Assembly (NCBI GenBank): GCA_003427395.1
Contig: BFEA01000100.1
Coordinates: 99,281-128,397 of the forward strand
Reading direction: 5' to 3'
Length of the DNA: 29,117 nt
From: Chara braunii
Lineage: Eukaryota > Streptophyta > Charophyceae > Charales > Characeae
Within the stretch, counting starts at the first letter, position 1. Each line of letters opens with the position of its first letter. Below, one piece after another: positions 1 to 8,400 of the stretch. A program made the position numbers and the translations under genes. The notes beneath the pieces were generated by a model, which ran no database searches, was not told the origin of the DNA, and worked only from the letters and a program-made list of their open reading frames with translations.

Positions 1-268
1 TTAGAACTAATCCTCTTCTCAAATTAAAAAAAAACTTCTTTTTCGCTGCAGGGTAGGGGGCCGGTTCTCTTCCATTATCCCTCAAGCTGTTTCGGCGTCC
101 ATCATTCCCTGCCGGCCACCACTTCAAACGTTTCTACTTGCCTCCTAAGCTGCCTCCACCGCCTTAGTCTGCGGAAGCATGTGGGATCTGGCAAAACGCA
201 ACTACTTACTTACAGTAAGTAGTGTGGGATCAGACCCTTAGATCTTAGATCTTACGACAAGGACGGCG
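1..268. promoter_or_regulatory. Upstream / 5' leader region of the P450 gene
   Basis: No coding sequence is visible in these 268 bases before the P450 start codon at 269. The segment should contain the 5' UTR and perhaps the proximal promoter, but I see no convincing TATA box. A perfect 9-bp inverted repeat, ACTACTTAC/GTAAGTAGT with a 5-base spacer, lies at 201-223. It sits between two copies of TGTGGGATC (180-188 and 223-231). Just before the start codon the 8-mer TAGATCTT-like motif is repeated in tandem (about 239-253). The regulatory label is inferred from position only. Confidence 0.3.
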
Positions 269-1461
269 ATGGCGGCTGAGAATGTGTGGATGCGCATGAT
301 GGCCCAGAGCACATGGCTCTCTGTCGATGATCCCGAGGCTCATCTTCCGTTGTTGCTGTTAGGATCGCTGATCGGGACGGTGCTCGTCTGCGTCTTCACT
401 GCCAGAACGCTTTCTTGGCTGGGTGCCAGAAGATGGAGCCAGTTTGGAAAACCGAAGGAGGAAGAGGAGGCAAAGGCCGGGCGTAAACTCAAACTGCGTC
501 TGTCCCCCGGGCCTGCACCATGGCCGATCATGGGCAATCTGTTTCAGCTGCAACGTTACCCCCACAGAGGGCTTGCCAAGATGGCAGAGAAGTACGGCGG
601 GGTGATGACCGTCCAGCTGGGCTCGGTTCGGACGCTGGTGGTGTCCAGCCCGGCGGCTGTCAAGGAGATTCTGGTCGATCAGGGAGCCACGTTTGCCTCA
701 CGACCGCTAACTGCGACCATTGACGCGTTGACATCTGGCGGTCGGGATTTCGTCTTCGCCCCGTACGGTCCCTTGTGGCGGAAGCATAGGAAGATGGCCA
801 GTGTGCACATGTTCTCCCCAAAGAGGATGGCACAAGTAGACGGGATCCAGCGAAAGTTCTTCGCTTGTCTAGAGGAGGAGCTGCTGAGGAAAGGAGGAGG
901 ATCAGGAGGAGCAGACAAGCAGGAACGAGGAGATATGGGGGGAAAGGAGCAGGGGAATGATTCGCCGGGGAGGACCGAGGAGAGGACGAACACCTCCTCC
1001 TCCTCCTCCTTCTCCTTCTCCTTCTCCAATCACGTGTCTGAGGCAAAGGTAGGTGGTGCAGGAGACAAAATGGAGGCCATCACTGACGGGCGGCGGGACA
1101 CGGACGGGCTCGGACGCTGCCAGCCTGATGATGGAAATGGGCGGGACCGCAGTGTGGGGACCACCACAATGGAAGAACTCGAGCCGGTGGAGTTTCGAGA
1201 AAAAATGTTTTGCTTCATCCTGGACACGTTAACGTATGTCATATTCGGCTCCCCTGTGACGCCTGGGATGCGCCGCCGCGTGGCAAGGTCCCAGCTTGCC
1301 GTGGACTGCAGCCCGAAGACAACGACGATGACGACGGGATCGCAGCAGGATGGTGATGGTGATGGTGTTTCATCACGGAGCGGACTCTGGACGAACAGTT
1401 GTTGCAGCCACGTGGCCACATCTCGGAAATTCGGCAAGTTCGTCATCCACGACTTGATACG
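269..1461 (+). CDS. Cytochrome P450 monooxygenase, N-terminal exon (partial, runs into a gap)
   Basis: This is the N-terminal part (about 398 residues) of a microsomal class II P450, a haem-thiolate monooxygenase that takes electrons from NADPH-P450 reductase at the ER membrane. A hydrophobic anchor lies at residues about 25-47, followed by a charged linker and the proline-rich hinge LSPGPAPWPIMGN (78-90). The C-helix WxxxR is W170/R174, in WRKHR. Helix E-like sequence FREKMFCFILDTLTYVIFG is at 309-327. Between the C/D helices and helix E is an unusual low-complexity insert (about 208-300), rich in Gly, Ser, Glu and Asp. A second acidic/Thr-rich patch is at about 350-367. The last residues, FGKFVIHDLI, fit the segment before the F-G region, so coding is cut at the N base at 1462. 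The ATG at 269 is chosen because it places the membrane anchor at the N terminus. The fold resembles the plant CYP71-clan style; the family and substrate cannot be named. Confidence 0.93.
1367..1461 (+). repeat. 95-bp direct repeat, copy 1 (P450 exon end)
   Basis: Positions 1367-1461 are identical over 95 bases to 4714-4808. Copy 1 is in frame with the P450 exon and stops at the N base at 1462. The length is far beyond the 4-6 bp target duplication of an LTR element, so it is not a transposition scar. It looks like two contig ends that overlap but were not merged, or a recombination product. Confidence 0.9.
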
Positions 1462-1691
1462 NTGCTTTTCTTTATATATATATATTTTTAATTTTCTTTA
1501 AATCCAATTTCGTTTTTGATTTTTAAAAAATCCTAAATAAAGTCGGATTCAAAAAAAAAAAAAAGGGGTTGTAGGGCTCAAAATTCCCTACAACCCCATA
1601 TATATATATATATATATATATTACCTATTATTTAATTCAGGAAAATTTGTGTAAAATCGGGTCCGCNGTGCGGACCAGGTAGGCCGCGGAT
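1462..1691. other. Gap-bounded AT-rich spacer
   Basis: This segment starts at an N (1462), contains a second N (1667), and holds TA microsatellites (about 1478-1490 and 1599-1621), A-rich runs (about 1551-1564) and no coding potential. Around the second N the sequence is an inverted repeat: GGTCCGC at 1660-1666 against GCGGACC at 1670-1676. A related palindrome, GCGGACCCA/TGGGTCCGC, lies at 1692-1711. The segment may belong to the flank of the retroelement that follows, or may be misplaced sequence joined across the gap. Confidence 0.5.
1565..1597. repeat. Perfect 12-bp stem-loop
   Basis: GGGGTTGTAGGG (1565-1576) and CCCTACAACCCC (1586-1597) are perfectly complementary across a 9-base loop. 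It sits between an A-run and a TA microsatellite. Its function is unknown; it could be a short foldback element. Confidence 0.6.
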
Positions 1692-1732
1692 GCGGACCCA
1701 TTTGGGTCCGCGATCCGAGCTCGACCCCGCGG

Positions 1733-2950
1733 ATGCGTCCGCGGGTGTTTCCCTGTGTGTACGCCCTCCCCCGGATTGATGAGTTGTTGGATGCGATTGG
1801 GAGTGCTCAATTTTTCAGTAAGTTTGATGTTCGCCATGGGTTCCATCATCTTCTTGTCCGAGAAGAAGATCGTCCAAAAAAGGCGTTTGTGTTTTTCGAA
1901 GGTACGTGGCAGTGGATTCGATGTTCGATGGGTATCTGCAACGCCCCCGCGACCTTTCACCGAACCATGAATATGGGTTTTAAGAATTTCGTACGGAAGA
2001 CTCGGTTGGCGCAGAGCATCATCAACTACTGCGTGATTGTGTACATGGATGACATTCTGGTGTACTCAAGTTCCTACGAGGGACACGTGCAACACATCGA
2101 GTGGGCTCTGCATGCGTTATGAGATGCGGGTTTCAAGGTGGCGCTTGAGAAGTGTCAGTTTTTTCTTACCACCATTTCCTTCTAAGGACACGTGGTAACA
2201 GACAAGGGGCTCCAACCGGAGCCACAGAAGGTGGCTGCTGTCAGAGATGCGCCGGTGCCTACGACTATCACGCAAGTTCGCGCCTTTTTGGGCCTGGCCT
2301 CATACTACCGAAGATTTATCAAGGGCTTCGCGGCGATCGCGGGACCCCTCAGGAATCTGCTGCGCAAAGATCAGTCGTTGATCTACACGCTGTAGTGTGA
2401 TCAAGCGTTTTCGAAATGCAAGGCCGCTCTCATTTCGGCTCCGGACCTTCAAGTTATAAGACCGGATCCCGAAAAACCTTTTGTTCTCATCACTGACTGG
2501 CAGCCAGAGGCGATCTCGGCGATCCTTGCCCAGGTGGGACCAAGTGGACTCGAGAGCGTGGTGGAGTATGCATCCAAATTGGTGCCCGCTTGCAAGAGCA
2601 ACTACGTCGCTCCGACGGGAGAATGCTACGCGGCTCTTTGGGGAATCAGTCACTTTCGCGCTTACCTGTACGGGCGGAAGTTCACCTTGGTAACCGATCA
2701 TGAGCCCCTGTTGGCTCTAAAGAAATCGAAGGATTACTCTGGCATGATCGGGCGATGGGCAACGGTGCTACATAGCATGGACTTTGACATTCGTCATCGG
2801 AAGCACGAGAGATACGGGAATGCGGACAGACTGACACGACTGCACCGGCCCGAGAAAGTTCCAAAGAGTGAGGAGGTGATTCTGTGGAACGAACCCGAAT
2901 AGGAGGTTGGACCTCGGTACGGCCAATTGGAGATCTTGTCGAAGCAGTAA
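1733..2950 (+). pseudogene. Ty3/gypsy reverse transcriptase - RNase H (broken)
   Basis: One frame carries the whole block. LPRIDELLDAIG and FSKFDVRHGFHHL belong to RT motifs 1-2 and hold the first catalytic Asp. WQWIRCSMGICNAPATF matches the P-F-G-L-x-N-A-P-A-x-F region. VYMDDILVYS carries the YMDD catalytic box. GHVVTDKGLQ and VRAFLGLASYYRRFIKGFA form the connection typical of gypsy elements. RNase H follows, with YASKLVPACKSNYVAPTGEC and VTDHEPLLAL. The first RNase H active-site region reads TDWQPEA where families usually have TDAS. In-frame stops are TGA 2120-2122, TAA 2183-2185, TAG 2393-2395 and TAG 2900-2902. Without frameshifts over about 1.2 kb the copy seems only moderately old. Confidence 0.9.
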
Positions 2951-3021
2951 GTGACACGAGGATCAATTTGACTGATTCTACCCTCTCCGCAATCCGGTCT
3001 TATCTCTCCTCCTCTATCATC

Positions 3022-3282
3022 ATGACTACCCCACCTATCTCTGCAACCCCTTCTTCTCCTACTAATTCTGCCCGTCTCACTTCCTCAGCTTTCTTTGCCA
3101 CCCTCCCCGATAAATTCTGCTATTTTTGTACGTGTATTGCACGGGTTTATGGGGTCAATTGTCATCCTTTCGAAATCCGGTTTGTCGATTGGGTAGAATG
3201 TGTCACGTGTGTCAATCGTGCGCACGGGGCCCGCGTTCGGTATCGGACAAGTAGCAAGGAATGGAGGTGCCCCCTNTGTTGA
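3022..3282 (+). pseudogene. Cys/His-rich segment resembling a PHD finger between RNase H and integrase
   Basis: After a Ser/Thr/Pro-rich start, the frame holds C-x2-C (3118-3129), further Cys codons, then W-V-E-C-x2-C-x4-H (Cys codons at 3199 and 3208, His at 3223) and W-R-C-P-x-C (3262-3279). This spacing resembles a PHD-type zinc finger (C4-H-C3). The Cys expected three residues after the His is Arg, a possible lost ligand. The last Cys pair straddles the N base at 3276, and a TGA follows at once. It is in the same frame as the integrase fragment downstream and so may be an extra pol domain. It could instead be an unrelated zinc ribbon or host-derived sequence. Confidence 0.4.
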
Positions 3283-4191
3283 ACGAACAAACTCCCCACG
3301 GAGGTTCCATTCGAGGCCGCCCGTACGGATGACCCTGAATACGACTAAAAATACCGACGAGCAGAGGTTTGGACGGATAAAATTTTATTGGCAAAATTAG
3401 CTGGATTATCTTTGGGACACCTCACCAAACACGACAGACGTAGGGCAACCGAGAGATCTCGGGACTATCGGTCGATCAACGGTCATTTGGAGAAGCATAA
3501 AACTGACGGATCGGGTTCGTGGTTGACGGTTCCCCATCGATTCCAGAGATATGATTGGATCCGATCGGCTCACGAAGAACAGGCCGCCCATTTCGCGATA
3601 CGTGTCACGAAGGCAACTATAGACCAGAACCGATGGTTCTGGTCCAACATACTAGATAATGATGTCTGATACATTGTCGCCAACTGTCTGGTCTGTGCCG
3701 CTGATCCCGCCCCAATACGAGGACCAAACACGATAGTACCTACGGAAGTAGAGCGCCCCTTCCAACGAATCAGTATGGACACAACAGATATCGACGTGCC
3801 ACCTGACCCAAATCGCTGTGAATATTCTATCCTGTTAGTGTTAATAGACCATTTTTCCAAGTACATCAAGGTCTATCCTTGTAAGATCCGAAAGGCCGCA
3901 GAAATAGCCACGTACATCGAACGGTTCCTCTATACCCATCTAGATACGGAGGAAATTCTAACTGACAAAGGGGCGTCACGCTCTGACATACGGCACCCCA
4001 CGTGTCCTAGTCGAACGGGTTGGCTGAGAATGCCAATCGTATGATTAAAACCTCCCTTCGCAGGAATTTAGCGGCACACGACACGCGTCCGTGACCCGAG
4101 ATCATATATCAGATCGTCGAGATCCACCGGGCCACCCCTCACAAATCCACGGGGTTTACCCCTTTTCAACTTCGTACTAATAGCATCCCTT
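3283..4191 (+). pseudogene. Ty3/gypsy integrase: zinc-binding and catalytic core (broken)
   Basis: A Lys/Arg-rich leader precedes an HHCC-like zinc-binding region: His pair in SAHEEQAAHFAIR, Cys pair in ANCLVCAAD. The catalytic core shows RISMDTTDIDVPPD (first Asp), LLVLIDHFSKYIKVYP, and EILTDKGA (second Asp). The frame then changes, and NGLAENANRMIK, carrying the catalytic Glu region, continues in another frame from about 4014. That frame then reads through RATPHKSTGFTPFQL, the conserved end of the core. Stops at 3349-3351, 3667-3669 and 4092-4094 and the shift near 3990-4010 make it non-functional. Confidence 0.82.
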
Positions 4192-4713
4192 GTGTCGACT
4201 ACCGGGGATAACTCAAAAATTGTCGAAGTAGGGGGTAGAGACACATGTAGAGCCCTCAAGGCCAAGGCCAAAAGGTACACCGAATTAATGGAGCGGGCCG
4301 TCCTGAAGCTACCCCGAAAAAGACAAAGGATGACCGATCTGGCCCACGGTAGGCAGGTCCGTAGCTACGAGGCTCGGAATGGAAATGTTGGGCCCCAGCA
4401 TCAATATAAATTAGGGGACCTAGTGCAGGTACGCAAATGTGCACGCGACCGGAAACTCGCTCCCAAATTCTCTGGCTGCTTTCGCGTTGTCGAGCTCGGT
4501 CCTAACGGCGCCAACAAGGTGAGCATCGCACCGGAGGCTAGTGCCATCCATAGCTCTATCCCCATCGCCCGACATACGTCCTACCTTCGTCCTCTTCCTC
4601 CCTCTCACCATCCTCCCTCTCCCTCCTCCGAAAGCGAGGAGAATGACGACGATCTAACTCTCTCTCCACTCTCTCCCTCCTGCCCTTCGTCTTCCTCTCC
4701 GCCCTCGCCATGA
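4192..4713 (+). pseudogene. Ty3/gypsy integrase C-terminal domain
   Basis: The frame contains YKLGDLVQVRK, KLAPKFSGCFRVVELGPNG and SIPIARHTSYLRP. These match the SH3-like integrase C-terminal (GPY/F-type) region that ends many Ty3/gypsy pol proteins. A Ser/Pro/Glu-rich tail of about 50 residues follows and ends at TGA 4711-4713. I see no chromodomain. The ATG at 4192 is only the first Met of the open stretch; in the intact element this would be continuous with the integrase core upstream. Confidence 0.7.
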
Positions 4714-4808
4714 GTTTCATCACGGAGCGGACTCTGGACGAACAGTTGTTGCAGCCACGTGGCCACATCTCGGAAATTCGGCAAGTTCGTCATCCACGAC
4801 TTGATACG
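4714..4808 (+). repeat. 95-bp direct repeat, copy 2 (P450 exon sequence)
   Basis: Identical to 1367-1461. It begins directly after the stop codon of the gypsy fragment and runs on into 4809 without a gap. Relative to copy 1 the distance is 3347 bp, so the P450 reading frame is not preserved by the interval. It is either duplicated contig-end sequence or a real partial duplication of the exon. Confidence 0.9.
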
Positions 4809-5160
4809 GATCTTCGGCGATTGGCGCAGTTCTTCTGCGACGTGGGTGTGTGTGCCACCGCCGCGTTTCGATTCGAAGGGATCTCACAGGCAGTGGTACC
4901 GGCNGAGGTAATAGCAGTTCATCGGCGAGTGGCTCCCGGAACGAGCCACGTCACCACGGTTGCNGCTTTCAGCGGCAACATCAGCTCGCTCAATCCACGG
5001 TGGCATACCGCNATCTTGACCTCACTGCGAGAGTGGACGGAGCAGGTGTCCAACGTGTGGCAGCACGGTCTTGCCCGGCCAAGGCATAACCTCATCTCGA
5101 CCTTTGCACCGGATCTTGGCGAGATCCATTGTTCTCCGCGTGAGCCGCCGATTGTGATCC
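4809..5160 (+). other. Unresolved segment with three single-N gaps; open frame of unknown identity
   Basis: One frame is open from the duplicate at 4710 to a stop at 5184-5186, but N bases at 4904, 4964 and 5012 interrupt it and the translation matches no P450 element I know until its very end. The last codons (about 5159-5183) read IPTLVLDQW, which fits the P450 segment between helices F and G. This could be an intron or misjoined filler between two parts of the P450 exon, or a divergent coding stretch. No convincing splice sites bound it. Confidence 0.35.
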
Positions 5161-5485
5161 CCACCCTCGTCCTTGATCAATGGTAGAAGTCCACGGCAAA
5201 AGATTCCGCACCCTCATCTTGGAGCTCGTCGAGAAGAGGCGGGAATCACGACAAAAGTTCATAGTGGGCGACAGCGCCGTCCTAGATCGAGGCCAACCAA
5301 CAGCTTTGACAGCCGTCGGATTGAATTTCGAGAATCCGGATGCGATGGTGGATGTGGTGTTCGATAATCTCCTCTCTGATGAGACTGCTGCTGCTGGCGC
5401 CGCGGCGACGGCCGCGGCGGCGGCCGTGGCTGCAAAGAACTTGGCGGCTTCTAGCAGCTTTAAGAACGGCCAGGAGGTTGTATAC
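5161..5485 (+). CDS. Cytochrome P450, middle block (helix G to start of helix I)
   Basis: Residues PTLVLDQ, then MVEVHGKRFRTLILELVEKR from the ATG at 5180, correspond to the region after helix F and to helix G of plant P450s. AMVDVVFDNLLSDE matches the usual D-F-x-D-V-L-L-S stretch before helix I. An Ala-rich tract of about 20 residues (about 5389-5440) is a lineage-specific low-complexity insert. The start at 5180 is not a true initiator. Frame 3 (VLDQW, stop at 5184) and frame 2 (MVEVHG) meet here with a one-base mismatch, consistent with a single missing base near 5178-5180. The block ends in GQEVVY at 5485, where the first adapter begins. In real DNA it should continue directly at 10631. 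Confidence 0.85.
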
Positions 5486-8400
5486 CTGTCTCTTATACAC
5501 ATCTAGATGTGTATAAGAGACAGGTCCTAGATCGAGGCCAACCAACAGCTTTGACAGCCGTCGGATTGAATTTCGAGAATCCGGATGCGATGGTGGATGT
5601 GGTGTTCGATAATCTCCTCTCTGATGAGACTGCTGCTGCTGGCGCCGCGGCGACGGCCGCGGCGGCGGCCGTGGCTGCAAAGAACTTGGCGGCTTCTAGC
5701 AGCTTTAAGAACGGCCAGGAGGTTGTATACCTGTCTCTTATACACATCTAGATGTGTATAAGAGACAGGTCCTAGATCGAGGCCAACCAACAGCTTTGAC
5801 AGCCGTCGGATTGAATTTCGAGAATCCGGATGCGATGGTGGATGTGGTGTTCGATAATCTCCTCTCTGATGAGACTGCTGCTGCTGGCGCCGCGGCGACG
5901 GCCGCGGCGGCGGCCGTGGCTGCAAAGAACTTGGCGGCTTCTAGCAGCTTTAAGAACGGCCAGGAGGTTGTATACCTGTCTCTTATACACATCTAGATGT
6001 GTATAAGAGACAGGTCCTAGATCGAGGCCAACCAACAGCTTTGACAGCCGTCGGATTGAATTTCGAGAATCCGGATGCGATGGTGGATGTGGTGTTCGAT
6101 AATCTCCTCTCTGATGAGACTGCTGCTGCTGGCGCCGCGGCGACGGCCGCGGCGGCGGCCGTGGCTGCAAAGAACTTGGCGGCTTCTAGCAGCTTTAAGA
6201 ACGGCCAGGAGGTTGTATACCTGTCTCTTATACACATCTAGATGTGTATAAGAGACAGGTCCTAGATCGAGGCCAACCAACAGCTTTGACAGCCGTCGGA
6301 TTGAATTTCGAGAATCCGGATGCGATGGTGGATGTGGTGTTCGATAATCTCCTCTCTGATGAGACTGCTGCTGCTGGCGCCGCGGCGACGGCCGCGGCGG
6401 CGGCCGTGGCTGCAAAGAACTTGGCGGCTTCTAGCAGCTTTAAGAACGGCCAGGAGGTTGTATACCTGTCTCTTATACACATCTAGATGTGTATAAGAGA
6501 CAGGTCCTAGATCGAGGCCAACCAACAGCTTTGACAGCCGTCGGATTGAATTTCGAGAATCCGGATGCGATGGTGGATGTGGTGTTCGATAATCTCCTCT
6601 CTGATGAGACTGCTGCTGCTGGCGCCGCGGCGACGGCCGCGGCGGCGGCCGTGGCTGCAAAGAACTTGGCGGCTTCTAGCAGCTTTAAGAACGGCCAGGA
6701 GGTTGTATACCTGTCTCTTATACACATCTAGATGTGTATAAGAGACAGGTCCTAGATCGAGGCCAACCAACAGCTTTGACAGCCGTCGGATTGAATTTCG
6801 AGAATCCGGATGCGATGGTGGATGTGGTGTTCGATAATCTCCTCTCTGATGAGACTGCTGCTGCTGGCGCCGCGGCGACGGCCGCGGCGGCGGCCGTGGC
6901 TGCAAAGAACTTGGCGGCTTCTAGCAGCTTTAAGAACGGCCAGGAGGTTGTATACCTGTCTCTTATACACATCTAGATGTGTATAAGAGACAGGTCCTAG
7001 ATCGAGGCCAACCAACAGCTTTGACAGCCGTCGGATTGAATTTCGAGAATCCGGATGCGATGGTGGATGTGGTGTTCGATAATCTCCTCTCTGATGAGAC
7101 TGCTGCTGCTGGCGCCGCGGCGACGGCCGCGGCGGCGGCCGTGGCTGCAAAGAACTTGGCGGCTTCTAGCAGCTTTAAGAACGGCCAGGAGGTTGTATAC
7201 CTGTCTCTTATACACATCTAGATGTGTATAAGAGACAGGTCCTAGATCGAGGCCAACCAACAGCTTTGACAGCCGTCGGATTGAATTTCGAGAATCCGGA
7301 TGCGATGGTGGATGTGGTGTTCGATAATCTCCTCTCTGATGAGACTGCTGCTGCTGGCGCCGCGGCGACGGCCGCGGCGGCGGCCGTGGCTGCAAAGAAC
7401 TTGGCGGCTTCTAGCAGCTTTAAGAACGGCCAGGAGGTTGTATACCTGTCTCTTATACACATCTAGATGTGTATAAGAGACAGGTCCTAGATCGAGGCCA
7501 ACCAACAGCTTTGACAGCCGTCGGATTGAATTTCGAGAATCCGGATGCGATGGTGGATGTGGTGTTCGATAATCTCCTCTCTGATGAGACTGCTGCTGCT
7601 GGCGCCGCGGCGACGGCCGCGGCGGCGGCCGTGGCTGCAAAGAACTTGGCGGCTTCTAGCAGCTTTAAGAACGGCCAGGAGGTTGTATACCTGTCTCTTA
7701 TACACATCTAGATGTGTATAAGAGACAGGTCCTAGATCGAGGCCAACCAACAGCTTTGACAGCCGTCGGATTGAATTTCGAGAATCCGGATGCGATGGTG
7801 GATGTGGTGTTCGATAATCTCCTCTCTGATGAGACTGCTGCTGCTGGCGCCGCGGCGACGGCCGCGGCGGCGGCCGTGGCTGCAAAGAACTTGGCGGCTT
7901 CTAGCAGCTTTAAGAACGGCCAGGAGGTTGTATACCTGTCTCTTATACACATCTAGATGTGTATAAGAGACAGGTCCTAGATCGAGGCCAACCAACAGCT
8001 TTGACAGCCGTCGGATTGAATTTCGAGAATCCGGATGCGATGGTGGATGTGGTGTTCGATAATCTCCTCTCTGATGAGACTGCTGCTGCTGGCGCCGCGG
8101 CGACGGCCGCGGCGGCGGCCGTGGCTGCAAAGAACTTGGCGGCTTCTAGCAGCTTTAAGAACGGCCAGGAGGTTGTATACCTGTCTCTTATACACATCTA
8201 GATGTGTATAAGAGACAGGTCCTAGATCGAGGCCAACCAACAGCTTTGACAGCCGTCGGATTGAATTTCGAGAATCCGGATGCGATGGTGGATGTGGTGT
8301 TCGATAATCTCCTCTCTGATGAGACTGCTGCTGCTGGCGCCGCGGCGACGGCCGCGGCGGCGGCCGTGGCTGCAAAGAACTTGGCGGCTTCTAGCAGCTT

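Larger units (their letters stand above)
1692..4713 (+). mobile_element. Decayed Ty3/gypsy retrotransposon pol fragment
   Basis: The domain order reverse transcriptase, RNase H, integrase core, integrase C-terminal domain on the + strand is that of Ty3/gypsy (Metaviridae) elements. No gag, protease, LTR, primer-binding site or polypurine tract is recognisable, so this is a fragment. It carries several in-frame stops and at least two frame changes and cannot be active. It lies between the two 95-bp P450 copies and ends at a TGA (4711-4713) directly against copy 2, so its placement inside the P450 may be real or an assembly product. The left edge is approximate. Confidence 0.85.

Noticed and set aside
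1367-4808. The 95-bp direct repeats as a target-site duplication of the gypsy element
   Set aside because: Ty3/gypsy elements duplicate about 5 bp; 95 bp does not fit, and no LTRs lie next to the repeats.
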